Origin: Ignavibacteria bacterium
GTDB taxonomy: Bacteria > Bacteroidota > Ignavibacteria > Ignavibacteriales > Ignavibacteriaceae
DNA: 64,000 nt
Assembly (NCBI GenBank): GCA_017302895.1
Contig: JAFLBV010000003.1
Location: forward strand, 1 to 64,000
Reading direction: 5' to 3'
Within the stretch, counting starts at the first letter, position 1; each line of letters starts with the position of its first letter. The notes beneath the pieces were generated by a model that worked only from the letters and a program-made list of their open reading frames with translations, had not been told where the DNA came from and did not search any database. Shown piece by piece: positions 53,160-61,646 of the stretch. Both the position numbers and the translations under genes were made by a program.

Positions 53160-54647
53160 TTACGCAAGCTTCTCAGCAAGATAACCGGAAAGCTTGGAGG
53201 CATCTACACGAATTTGCTCCATACTGTCTCTTTCACGAACCGTTACACTGTTATCTTCAAGGGTCTGGGTATCTACAGTGATAGCATAAGGAGTTCCGAT
53301 TTCGTCCATTCTTCTGTATCTCCTTCCGATAGCTGCCTTGTCGTCATAGAATATTTTGTACTTTGATCTGAGATCCGCCTCAATTTTTTTGGCGAATTCG
53401 GGCATTCCATCTTTGTTTACCAGAGGAAGTATCGCTGCCTTGACCGGAGCAAGTCTTGGATGGAGGTGCAATACCGTTCTGATGTCACCGCCAAGATCCT
53501 GTTCTTCATAAGCATCAATTAAAAACGCCATGAACGACCTGCTTGCACCGGCTGAAGTCTCGATAATATACGGGAGGAATCTTTCCTTTGAATCTTCATC
53601 ATAAAATCTGAGACCCTTTTTGGAATACTGTTCATGTCTGCCCAGATCAAAATCTGTACGGTTATGAATTCCTTCAATCTCTCCCCAGCCGAACGGGAAC
53701 TGATACTCTATATCGGTCGCTTCTTTTGCGTAGTGAGCAAGTTTGTTGGCAGGATGGTCATGATATCTCAAATTCTCAGGTTTCATTCCAAGACTCTTAA
53801 ACCAGTTGAGTCTTAGTTCTTTCCAGTAATCGTAATATTTTTTGTCTTCGTCCGGCTTTACAAAATACTGCATTTCCATCTGCTCAAACTCACGGGTTCT
53901 GAAGAGGAAATATCTGGTATTGATTTCATTTCTGAAAGCTTTCCCGATTTGAGCAATACCGAACGGTACTTTCTGACGGGAGGCATTCTGTACATTCAGA
54001 AAATTCACAAAGATTCCCTGAGCTGTTTCCGGTCGAAGATAGATTGCCGAGCCTGTCTCTTCCACTGGACCTAAAAATGTCTTGAACATAAGATTAAACT
54101 TACGGGCAGATGTGAAAGAACCCTTGTTACCGCAAGTCGGACAATTTAATTCCTCGATCAGTTTCGGAGCAAGTTCAGTTTCGAAAAGATCAACAATAAA
54201 ATCGTTCACTTCCTCTGATTTGGATTCAACTGATTTTAACGAATCTTCTAATTTTGACTTCAGGTCACCCTCTTTGGCGACTGCAAGTAATGTTTCGAGA
54301 AGTTTCGACTTCTTTTTTACGGCAATCTGATCAATAAGATAATCCACTCTGAAACGGGCTTTACATGATTTACAATCGATCATCGGGTCTGTGAAATTTT
54401 CAACATGTCCTGATGCAACCCACACTTCGGGAGACATAAGAATGGAAGCATCAAGTCCTTCAACATCTTCTCTGTATGTCATGAACTTCCACCACTCGTC
54501 TTTCAGATTACGCAGCATCTCACTTCCCAATGGGCCGTAATCATAACATCCGTTCAAACCGCCATATATTTCACTGGACTGGTAAACAAATCCTTTTCGC
54601 TTCGCCAAGGAAATTATTTTTTCCAAAACATCGCTCTTGGTCTTCAT
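53160..54647 (-). CDS. glyS: Glycyl-tRNA synthetase (single-chain class II)
   Basis: A 495-aa enzyme charging tRNA-Gly. I start at the ATG at 54647 (MKTKSDVLEKIISLAKRKGF), preceded by GGAG; the ATG at 54710 adds 21 unconserved residues. Motifs include GFVYQSSEIYGGLNGCYDYG near 18, the zinc-binding pair CKSC (about 98) and CPTCG, RPETAQGIFVNF near 210 and RTREFEQMEMQYF near 265, with the class II motif 3 region near the anticodon-binding C-terminal domain. This is the homodimeric type used by eukaryotes, archaea and FCB bacteria. Confidence 0.96.
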   Translation of the reverse strand: MKTKSDVLEKIISLAKRKGFVYQSSEIYGGLNGCYDYGPLGSEMLRNLKDEWWKFMTYREDVEGLDASILMSPEVWVASGHVENFTDPMIDCKSCKARFRVDYLIDQIAVKKKSKLLETLLAVAKEGDLKSKLEDSLKSVESKSEEVNDFIVDLFETELAPKLIEELNCPTCGNKGSFTSARKFNLMFKTFLGPVEETGSAIYLRPETAQGIFVNFLNVQNASRQKVPFGIAQIGKAFRNEINTRYFLFRTREFEQMEMQYFVKPDEDKKYYDYWKELRLNWFKSLGMKPENLRYHDHPANKLAHYAKEATDIEYQFPFGWGEIEGIHNRTDFDLGRHEQYSKKGLRFYDEDSKERFLPYIIETSAGASRSFMAFLIDAYEEQDLGGDIRTVLHLHPRLAPVKAAILPLVNKDGMPEFAKKIEADLRSKYKIFYDDKAAIGRRYRRMDEIGTPYAITVDTQTLEDNSVTVRERDSMEQIRVDASKLSGYLAEKLA

Positions 54648-54757
54648 CAATTCTCGTTCTCCGGAATTATATTTTTTAAAAAATTCAGTCTTTAAATATA
54701 ACCATATCATTGCAGTTGATACCGATATTATTATTCGGATTAGCCCCTTCTTTTTAC

Positions 54758-54765
54758 TATTTTTG
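54758..54765 (+). promoter_or_regulatory. Candidate FCB-type -7 element of the two-component operon
   Basis: TATTTTTG matches TAnnTTTG, 44 bp upstream of the kinase start. No good TTTG lies 19-21 nt further upstream. Confidence 0.35.
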
Positions 54766-54808
54766 TAAGATTTCCTTTAATATTTTATAAAACAATGCGA
54801 AGAACCAT

Positions 54809-56218
54809 TTGGATCTGAAACTATTCGACCTGCTTGACGATTATTATTTTCTCCTTGACATGGAAGGAAAGATTATTTCCGCAAGCAGACAGATTTACGA
54901 CAAACTTGGATATTCCCGTGATTCACTGAAAGAAATTGATTCAATACTTAGTCCTGAATCGATTCTAAAATTTGAACACTCTCTTATCAAGTGCGTTAAC
55001 TCAAAGTCGAGGATCACTTTCGACTGCAGAATCAAGGATGTCGAAAGCAGGTCTTACTATGACTGCTCCGCGTTGTTCAATTGTGTCGAGGGGAACAAGG
55101 TTTTTCTGCAAATAAAGGATACTACTCTTTTCAGGAAGAACAAAACAGATCTCATCAGATTTAAATACATTGCTGATCATACCATGAATCCGCTTCAAAT
55201 CACAGACCTGACCGGAAGAATGATCTATGTGAATCCGGCATTTTCTGCAGAAAGCGGTTTCGATCAGAGAGAACTTATCGGGTTCAACCCCAGAATCTTT
55301 GGCAGTGGCAAGCATTCACAAATGCATTGGGAGAATATGTGGAAGACCATTTCATCCGGTTCAACATGGATTGGTGAAGTGGAGAACAAAAGGAAAAATG
55401 GTGAAACATTTTATTCTCAGTTGCAAATCACCCCTATGCACGATGAAGACGGAAATCTGATTGGCTATTTTGGTATCCACCGTGATCTGGCAGACAAACG
55501 GAACCTGGAGAAGCAGCTTATTCATACTCAGAAAATGGAAAGTATTGGAACTCTTGCAGCAGGAGTGGCACATGAAGTAGGAAATCCCCTCGCTTCCATC
55601 TCCGCTTTGGCACAAATAATACAACGATCCACCGAAGATGAATTTATTAAAGAGAAACTTGAGCTTATAAAAAAACAGATCAACAGGATCTCAAAAATTA
55701 TCAGAGACCTTGTCGATTTCTCGAGGCCCAGCAATTACGAACTCAGATCAACTGATATCGGGCAAAATTTGAAAGAAGCTATTGAAATTGTTATGGTTGG
55801 CAAAAAAGCCAAGGATATCAACTTTAAATTCAATCAGCAGGAAGGACACATTATCCCCTTGGTGTCTGATCAGATCCAACAGGTTTTTGTGAATATTCTT
55901 ATTAATTCTGTCGATGCAATCCTCGAAATGAAAGAAAAATTTCCGGATCACCGTGGTGAGATTTCAGCAGAAACTTATGTTGAGGGTAGCTATCTCATAG
56001 TAGAACTTGCTGATAATGGTGTCGGTATCCCTGCAGACAAGCATGCAAAAATTTTCGAGCCCTTTTATACCACAAAAGCAGTCGGAAAGGGAACGGGTTT
56101 GGGATTGTGGGTGAGTTACGGCATTGTCAAAAGTTTTCAAGGGGATATTAAAATTTCAAGTAAACCCGGGAGGGGGACATCTTTCAAGATATCGCTCCCC
56201 TTAAACCCGATTTATTAA
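54809..56218 (+). CDS. PAS-domain sensor histidine kinase (NtrB-like)
   Basis: A 469-aa kinase. The only start compatible with the stop at 54788 is the TTG at 54809; the next ATG (residue 18) would cut into the first PAS fold. Two PAS domains (about 1-110 and 120-240, the latter with YVNPAFSAESGFDQRELIG and GYFGIHRDL) have no membrane helix, so the signal is cytosolic. The H-box is AAGVAHEVGNPLASISAL near 255, with N box NILINSVDAI, G1 ADNGVGIP and G2 GKGTGLGLWVSYGI. Its partner is the NtrC-type regulator 15 bp downstream. Confidence 0.93.
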   Translation: MDLKLFDLLDDYYFLLDMEGKIISASRQIYDKLGYSRDSLKEIDSILSPESILKFEHSLIKCVNSKSRITFDCRIKDVESRSYYDCSALFNCVEGNKVFLQIKDTTLFRKNKTDLIRFKYIADHTMNPLQITDLTGRMIYVNPAFSAESGFDQRELIGFNPRIFGSGKHSQMHWENMWKTISSGSTWIGEVENKRKNGETFYSQLQITPMHDEDGNLIGYFGIHRDLADKRNLEKQLIHTQKMESIGTLAAGVAHEVGNPLASISALAQIIQRSTEDEFIKEKLELIKKQINRISKIIRDLVDFSRPSNYELRSTDIGQNLKEAIEIVMVGKKAKDINFKFNQQEGHIIPLVSDQIQQVFVNILINSVDAILEMKEKFPDHRGEISAETYVEGSYLIVELADNGVGIPADKHAKIFEPFYTTKAVGKGTGLGLWVSYGIVKSFQGDIKISSKPGRGTSFKISLPLNPIY

Positions 56219-56233
56219 GCTTACGGAGTGTAA

Positions 56234-57589
56234 ATGTCAAAGAAGATACTCGTTGTAGATGATGAAGACATTATAAGGGAGTCGATCTCTTTTATCCTTC
56301 AGAAAGAAGGTTATCAGGTCGATTCCGCTGAAAACGGAGCAATAGCTTACGATATGGTGCAGCAAACAGAATATGACCTTGTAATTTCGGATATCGAAAT
56401 GCCGGAAATGAAAGGGATTGAGCTGCTCGAAAAGATTGTTCGTCTCAATCTTCATACTTCAGTTATAATGATTACAGCATACGGATCTCTCGAAACCGCC
56501 ATTAGAGCACTTCGTGCAGGCGCCGGCGACTATCTCCTGAAGCCTCTCGATTTTGATGAATTAACTGTAAAGGTCTCCAGGATCTTTCAGCTTAAGGAAC
56601 TGATTAGTGAAAATCAGATTTTGAAACATGAACTGCATCGCCAGTATGATTTTTCAAATATAATCGGTAAAAGCAAGAAGATGCAAAACATCTTCAAAAT
56701 GATCAGAGCTGTGTCAGAGACTGACTCGACCGTCCTTATTACAGGAAACAGCGGTACAGGGAAAGAACTTGTTGCCAAAGCCATCCACTTCAACAGCAAA
56801 AGGAAAAATAAACCCTTTATTGCAGTTAATTGTGGTGCCATATCTGAGACTCTGATTGAGAGCGAGCTTTTTGGACACAAAAAAGGATCTTTCACCGGTG
56901 CCACTTACGACAAGGAAGGTTTTATAAAGGCAGCCGATGAGGGTACGCTCTTCCTCGATGAAGTTAGTGAGATGCCGCTTAATCTTCAGGTAAAACTTTT
57001 AAGAGTCTTGCAGGAAAGAGAATTTATTCCTGTGGGCAACACTTCCCCGGTTAAAATTAATGTAAGATTTGTAGCCTCCACAAACAGAAACCTCGCCGAA
57101 GAGATAGAAAAAGGCAGATTTAGGGAAGACCTGTTTTACCGTCTGAATGTAATTGAGATAAGGCTCCCGTCTCTCACCGAGCGAAAAGATGATATCCCTG
57201 TATTGGCGGATCATTTCCTTAACATTTACCGGCGTCAGATGAACAAAAGCATAAAAGGATTTGATTACTCTGCTGTCAGAGCACTGATTAATCACGATTG
57301 GAAGGGTGAAGTAAGAGAGCTGGAAAATGTTATTGAGCGCGCTGTTATTTTTGCTGAATCCGATTATATTACAGTGAACGATCTCCCGGAAATCATCAAA
57401 ATTCAAAGGGAGTTCACTTCCTCTTCTTCCTATATTTCACTTGATGAATTCATGCGAAAAGTTGAAAGGGATTTCCTGGTAAGAATTCTCGAGGAACATG
57501 ATTATGACAAGGAATTGGTTGCAAAAGCGCTAAATCTGGGACTTTCGACCCTCTACAGAAAAATTAAATATCTTGACATTGAAGTATGA
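56234..57589 (+). CDS. NtrC-family sigma-54 response regulator
   Basis: A 451-aa regulator. The receiver domain (1-120) has the acidic pair DDE, the phospho-acceptor Asp in LVISDIEMPEMKG near residue 55, and the Lys in LLKPLDF near 105. The AAA+ domain has Walker A GNSGTGKE near 172, GSFTGA near 220 and LFLDEVSEMP near 240. The C-terminal Fis-type helix-turn-helix ends VAKALNLGLSTLYRKIKYL. Phosphorylation by the upstream PAS kinase would allow sigma-54 promoter opening. Targets are unknown; one candidate -24/-12 site in the window lies before the DUF6600 gene. Confidence 0.95.
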   Translation: MSKKILVVDDEDIIRESISFILQKEGYQVDSAENGAIAYDMVQQTEYDLVISDIEMPEMKGIELLEKIVRLNLHTSVIMITAYGSLETAIRALRAGAGDYLLKPLDFDELTVKVSRIFQLKELISENQILKHELHRQYDFSNIIGKSKKMQNIFKMIRAVSETDSTVLITGNSGTGKELVAKAIHFNSKRKNKPFIAVNCGAISETLIESELFGHKKGSFTGATYDKEGFIKAADEGTLFLDEVSEMPLNLQVKLLRVLQEREFIPVGNTSPVKINVRFVASTNRNLAEEIEKGRFREDLFYRLNVIEIRLPSLTERKDDIPVLADHFLNIYRRQMNKSIKGFDYSAVRALINHDWKGEVRELENVIERAVIFAESDYITVNDLPEIIKIQREFTSSSSYISLDEFMRKVERDFLVRILEEHDYDKELVAKALNLGLSTLYRKIKYLDIEV

Positions 57590-57635
57590 AAAAACTTTTG
57601 TAATTTAAATCAAACTTTCTTTAATAATTTTTAAT

Positions 57636-57643
57636 TAACTTTG
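57636..57643 (+). promoter_or_regulatory. Candidate FCB-type -7 element before the MBL hydrolase gene
   Basis: TAACTTTG matches TAnnTTTG, 26 bp upstream of the ATG at 57669. The -33 position is not convincing. Confidence 0.35.
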
Positions 57644-57668
57644 ACATTCATAAATTCGTCAGGTTCGA

Positions 57669-58613
57669 ATGTTAATCAGGTTATGGGGTGTTCGGGGATC
57701 TGTACCGACACCACCAACTACAGCTCAATACCGGGATAAGCTTAGGCAAGTCCTTAAACTTTCCGCAGGTCGAAGTTTTGAATCAGACTCCGATGCAGAT
57801 GCATTTATCGAGAGTCTTGATGATTCATTAAAGTACCTCCTGGGCGGAAATACGACCTGCATTGAAGTCGTCGCCAACGACACCCGTCTCATTTTTGATA
57901 TGGGTTCAGGAATTCGTGAACTCGGGAATCACCTGCTTAAATCTGCAGATCCTCTTAACGAGATGCACATCTTTATCAGTCACACTCACTGGGATCACAT
58001 TCAGGGCTGGCCTTTCTTCAAACCGGCATACATGCCAAAATATAAAATGAACTTTTACAGCCCTCATGGCAATTTTGAGCAAAGATTGACCGAACAACAG
58101 GAATTTAAGTTTTTCCCTGTTTCTCTCAACTTTATGGCTTCAAAAAAGGAATACAAAGAGTTTCCACCCGAAACTTCACTTGAGATTAACGGTATTAAAA
58201 TCAAGAATCTTGAACTTCACCACCCGGGCAAATCATACGGTTACAGAGTCGAGTATCAGGGTAAAGTATTTGTTTTTGCTTCTGATTCCGAGTACAACAA
58301 TTTTACTACTCAAAAATTTCAAAAGTTTATCGACTTCTTTGGTAAGGCTGATATTATAGTCTTCGATGCACAATATTCGTTTGATCAGGAGATGCAAAGA
58401 GTGGACTGGGGACATTCTTCTGCTTTTGTGGGAGTGGATTTGGCGATGCAGGCTGAAGCCAAGACGCTCATCCTATTCCATCACGAACCCGATAACGACG
58501 ATTTTGAGATTTACAGCCTGTTCAGTAAATCTGTCCAGTACAAAAATGACAACTACCCCGGACACGATCTTGAGATTTTCCTCGCAAGAGAAGGTCAGGT
58601 GTTCGAGATTTAG
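57669..58613 (+). CDS. MBL-fold metallo-hydrolase
   Basis: A 314-aa metallo-beta-lactamase-fold protein of the type beginning IRLWGVRGSVPTPP, with GGNTTCIEV near residue 59. The metal-binding motif is SHTHWDHIQGWPFF near 102. Later ligands lie in LELHHPGKSYGYRVE near 181, VFASDSEYNN near 200 and LFHHEPDNDD near 275. The family includes phosphodiesterases and PhnP-like enzymes; the substrate is not known. It lies 79 bp after the NtrC-type gene, with its own putative promoter. Confidence 0.88.
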   Translation: MLIRLWGVRGSVPTPPTTAQYRDKLRQVLKLSAGRSFESDSDADAFIESLDDSLKYLLGGNTTCIEVVANDTRLIFDMGSGIRELGNHLLKSADPLNEMHIFISHTHWDHIQGWPFFKPAYMPKYKMNFYSPHGNFEQRLTEQQEFKFFPVSLNFMASKKEYKEFPPETSLEINGIKIKNLELHHPGKSYGYRVEYQGKVFVFASDSEYNNFTTQKFQKFIDFFGKADIIVFDAQYSFDQEMQRVDWGHSSAFVGVDLAMQAEAKTLILFHHEPDNDDFEIYSLFSKSVQYKNDNYPGHDLEIFLAREGQVFEI

Positions 58614-58634
58614 TCTCAACTTTATTTAAAACAT

Positions 58635-58662
58635 AAAAGGCTGTCTTAAGAGACAGCCTTTT
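58635..58662. terminator. Bidirectional terminator between convergent genes
   Basis: A perfect 12-bp stem, AAAAGGCTGTCT with AGACAGCCTTTT, around a TAAG loop. T-rich tracts follow on both strands. It sits between the MBL gene (+) and the B1 gene (-). Confidence 0.95.
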
Positions 58663-58684
58663 TATTTTTAAAGAACAGGGTTCC

Positions 58685-60106
58685 TTAGTAGTTGATTCTA
58701 ATCATCGGTGAGAAGACCACATAAGATCCGTCTCTGTATGTCGGTAGAGGATCGCTGCCAATTACAACACCGCTATAATACTTGAATTCAAAACCGAAAG
58801 AGTTACTAATAAGGAATGACAGGTTGAACCCATAATACAGGTTGCTCTCCGTTACATTATAGTAAACAGTCGGTTTGAATGTATACGCGAACAAGGCATC
58901 CTCTTTAGTGAACAAACCCGCAGCCTGTACATAAAACTTCGACTTGCTTCCCGTCATCGGAAGTTCAGTCAACTGCGGTTTTGAAGGATCAAGATTGTAG
59001 TCCTGCACTTCATAAATACCCAGTCCAAGATTGGCTCCCAGATATCCGAATGTTTCAAGGTCAACAAAATTCTTCCTCTCCATACCAAAATTCAAATAAT
59101 TTCTAATCGAACTGATATTGGAGTTCACACTCACATGTTTAATCTGACCTGGTTCAAATGTACTTAGAGCAAGTGATGCTTCAAGATTCAGGTCGTAATC
59201 CCTCCAGTATTCGGAGGCATAACGAAGGAAATTACCTTTCAGATTCATATAGATATTCTGACCGGTCATGAAATGCCGTTTACCGTGAGGAACCAGTTTG
59301 TCAACAAAAGGTTGTGAAACCGGTATTCCCATTCCGATGTCGAAAGTAAATACATCGTTGGGACGGTTATTCAGAATCCTGTCTATGTAGGTTACTCTCA
59401 AACCGGCATTATATGTCGGTGAAAACCACCCCGGCATGATCATCTTGTCATAACCCCAACGACCAAATGCAGAGATCAGATATTTGTTCTTGTCATTCGT
59501 AGTGAAGTTGTAGAAAGTCAGATGGGGTTCAATTAAACTAAAAAATATGTCGAACTTGTAGGAAAGTTTCTCATCGTAATATGTCTTCGAGACATCGTTA
59601 AATGCGTATCTCTGAGATTTCAACAATGTATAATTTTCCGGACCGACTATATCCTGAATTCTGACAAAATCCTCGACCGGATCAAAAAAGAAATCGAGCG
59701 AGTCGGGATTCTTGCTTACCTTGCTCTCTGAATAAAATCTAAACAGATCTATTTCATCGTCATAGTAGCGTTTACGAAGATCAATGAAAACCTCTCCTTT
59801 ATAGATATCCTTTACTTTTTCACGAACAAAATCAAGCGAAGGTTTTCTGCCGTCAATTCTCAATCCGTTGCTGACCAGAAATTTATTGAATACTGCTCTG
59901 ACCAAAACAGGATCGGTAACAATCCACTTCTCGCGCAAATCATCAAAAGCAGCCGTGTTCAGTTCAAGATTTCTGTAAATTTTTGTCAGTTTCTCCATTT
60001 TGGCGTCAAGAGGTGCCGGCGTATTCTGACTGTCTTGAGCAAATGAAGAGAAATTCAGACAGAGTATCAATCCGATAACTGATATATACCTGATTTTAGA
60101 AACCAT
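58685..60106 (-). CDS. Large exported protein B1, probable outer-membrane barrel, family unknown
   Basis: A 473-aa exported protein (signal peptide to about residue 23) of no family I recognise. It is a clear paralogue of the protein at 61647-63038. Shared blocks are LELNTAAFDDLREKW against LEYNTLAFDDLKQKW near residue 48, a DP-x3-R-x2-FN-x-F run, RKRYYDDE near 115, and VVFSPMIRINY against VVFSPILRINY at the very end. The C-terminal two thirds alternate hydrophobic and polar residues and end in an aromatic, like transmembrane beta-barrels. Its start overlaps the A1 stop by 11 bp. Confidence 0.8.
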   Translation of the reverse strand: MVSKIRYISVIGLILCLNFSSFAQDSQNTPAPLDAKMEKLTKIYRNLELNTAAFDDLREKWIVTDPVLVRAVFNKFLVSNGLRIDGRKPSLDFVREKVKDIYKGEVFIDLRKRYYDDEIDLFRFYSESKVSKNPDSLDFFFDPVEDFVRIQDIVGPENYTLLKSQRYAFNDVSKTYYDEKLSYKFDIFFSLIEPHLTFYNFTTNDKNKYLISAFGRWGYDKMIMPGWFSPTYNAGLRVTYIDRILNNRPNDVFTFDIGMGIPVSQPFVDKLVPHGKRHFMTGQNIYMNLKGNFLRYASEYWRDYDLNLEASLALSTFEPGQIKHVSVNSNISSIRNYLNFGMERKNFVDLETFGYLGANLGLGIYEVQDYNLDPSKPQLTELPMTGSKSKFYVQAAGLFTKEDALFAYTFKPTVYYNVTESNLYYGFNLSFLISNSFGFEFKYYSGVVIGSDPLPTYRDGSYVVFSPMIRINY

Positions 60107-61586
60107 ATCTGTACCTCAACTGAATAAATGTCTGCGAACTTTTGCTTTCCCATATTTCAGGCTCTCTAAACATTGCTGAAGAGACATTTGTCATCTCAAC
60201 ACGGAAATTGTGGTCACCACCAAACTCAAGCAGTTTGAGCCAGATTTTTGATGTCAAGTGATTATCGAAAAATCTGAAATCAGTGCCAAGGAACTCCACA
60301 TCATTTGGAACGAAGTTAACAGAGAGCGCAACTACAGGCTGGATAACATCTTTCAATTTGGCGCGGGCAGTAGTAGCTCCTGAATAATCAGCTTCAATTA
60401 CATCGAAGCCACCAACTCCAAGATCCATTTTATACCTTATTGCTCTTTTCTCTGAATTGTTCCAGAAGAATGACATGGTCGATTCCCACTGGGTGAAAGT
60501 GAAATAAGCTTTAGAACCGACTCTATAAGAAGGATTCTCAAGGTTTTCAGGTCCATAGGCAAAATAGGCATTGAAAAACGGCAGGCTGAAAGATCCGGTA
60601 GTCTTCACATCCACAATAAATCCATTCCCAACATTAAGAGATATCGGGTCGCCCATCACAAACGGAAGATTTCCCAAAAATGAATTCATGTCTATATGAA
60701 ATCTCCCCATCAGTTTTGCATCAATCAGCATGTCAGTGAGCGGATTAGCTATAGATCCTGATATACTGAACAATGCCCGAACTCCACCCGTAACTGATTG
60801 CCCTTTCCATGGAATAACATTTACCACCGGAGTGTGGGTGTTGAATTCAACACTCACGAAGCCAAATCCGTAATCCATGACAGGGTGGAAAAAGCTGAGA
60901 GACGACAAGGAACCATCAATTTGGAAGGGTGCCCCTGTTGGTGCAGTGGTCTGACTTCCCCTCCCCCGACCGGAAGTCTTGGGAGCGATGGCTTTTGGAT
61001 ACTTGTGCAGACTGTTGGTAAGCTGATAAGCAATGAAATCCAAATTTCCGTCCGAGGAGATGCCGCGGGTTATTTTCTCTTTCTCTTTTTTGTCGATCTT
61101 CGATAGAGATGAAGCATCCGTTGTCAAGAGTTCACGATTCAGAAAGGTAAGTAATTGCGTGTACGCCTGGTCTTTGGTAAAATAGAGTTCCATAAAATCT
61201 TTGAACTTTACTACCATATTACTGTCTGCACCTCCGGCAACATTACTTCCAAAAATGTTGGAACTGTCGGCTGCACCTCCGGCACCTATCTCAAGCAGAT
61301 ATAGCAAAATAATCGTATCATTTTCCAGATCCGGTTTTTTGAATACCAGTGAGTAGTTAATGTTGCCATTACTGTTGAAGCGAAAAACCCCTCGTCCGTC
61401 AGTAAGTGGAATTGCAGGCAATAAATTCGACATTGTTGCATCAGGAGTAAAATTATATGTGTAGATATCGAGATATGTTTTATCTACCTGTAACTTCCTC
61501 TCGATTATCCTGTACATTTCATCTGTGGTTTGAGCCATCAAATTACATGTAAAGAGAAATAAAACAGTAAATGCAATTCTCGTCAT
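60096..61586 (-). CDS. Large exported protein A1, probable outer-membrane protein, family unknown
   Basis: A 496-aa exported protein (signal peptide MTRIAFTVLFLFTCNLMA). It is a paralogue of the partial gene at 63063-64000: both share an SGRGRG/KKGRG linker, SSLSFFHPVMDYGFGF against SSLSFSHKAMDFSIGA, LMGRFHID against FLGRIRIK, and the ending IQLRYRYGF against FQIRYRYGF. The C-terminal Phe and amphipathic beta pattern suggest an outer-membrane barrel. The N-terminal ~200 residues are predicted soluble and contain a Gly-rich loop. It is translationally coupled to B1, so A and B probably act together. Confidence 0.8.
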   Translation of the reverse strand: MTRIAFTVLFLFTCNLMAQTTDEMYRIIERKLQVDKTYLDIYTYNFTPDATMSNLLPAIPLTDGRGVFRFNSNGNINYSLVFKKPDLENDTIILLYLLEIGAGGAADSSNIFGSNVAGGADSNMVVKFKDFMELYFTKDQAYTQLLTFLNRELLTTDASSLSKIDKKEKEKITRGISSDGNLDFIAYQLTNSLHKYPKAIAPKTSGRGRGSQTTAPTGAPFQIDGSLSSLSFFHPVMDYGFGFVSVEFNTHTPVVNVIPWKGQSVTGGVRALFSISGSIANPLTDMLIDAKLMGRFHIDMNSFLGNLPFVMGDPISLNVGNGFIVDVKTTGSFSLPFFNAYFAYGPENLENPSYRVGSKAYFTFTQWESTMSFFWNNSEKRAIRYKMDLGVGGFDVIEADYSGATTARAKLKDVIQPVVALSVNFVPNDVEFLGTDFRFFDNHLTSKIWLKLLEFGGDHNFRVEMTNVSSAMFREPEIWESKSSQTFIQLRYRYGF

Positions 61587-61615
61587 TTTGTGTCTGTCTT
61601 TAAATTAGAAAGGTT

Positions 61616-61639
61616 CCCCCGGCGATTAGTTACCGGGGG
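61616..61639. other. GC-rich hairpin between B2 and A1
   Basis: CCCCCGG at 61616-61622 and CCGGGGG at 61633-61639 form a perfect 7-bp stem with a 10-nt loop, in the 60-bp gap between the B2 stop and the A1 start. Only AACCTTTC follows on the minus strand, so it is a weak terminator at best. It may instead be an mRNA stabilising or processing element that sets the relative expression of the two gene pairs. Confidence 0.65.
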
Positions 61640-61646
61640 ATAGTAA

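Noticed and set aside
57660..57680. GGTTCGAAT resembling a tRNA T-loop
   Set aside because: It is the ribosome-binding and start region of the MBL gene, with no anticodon or D-arm upstream.
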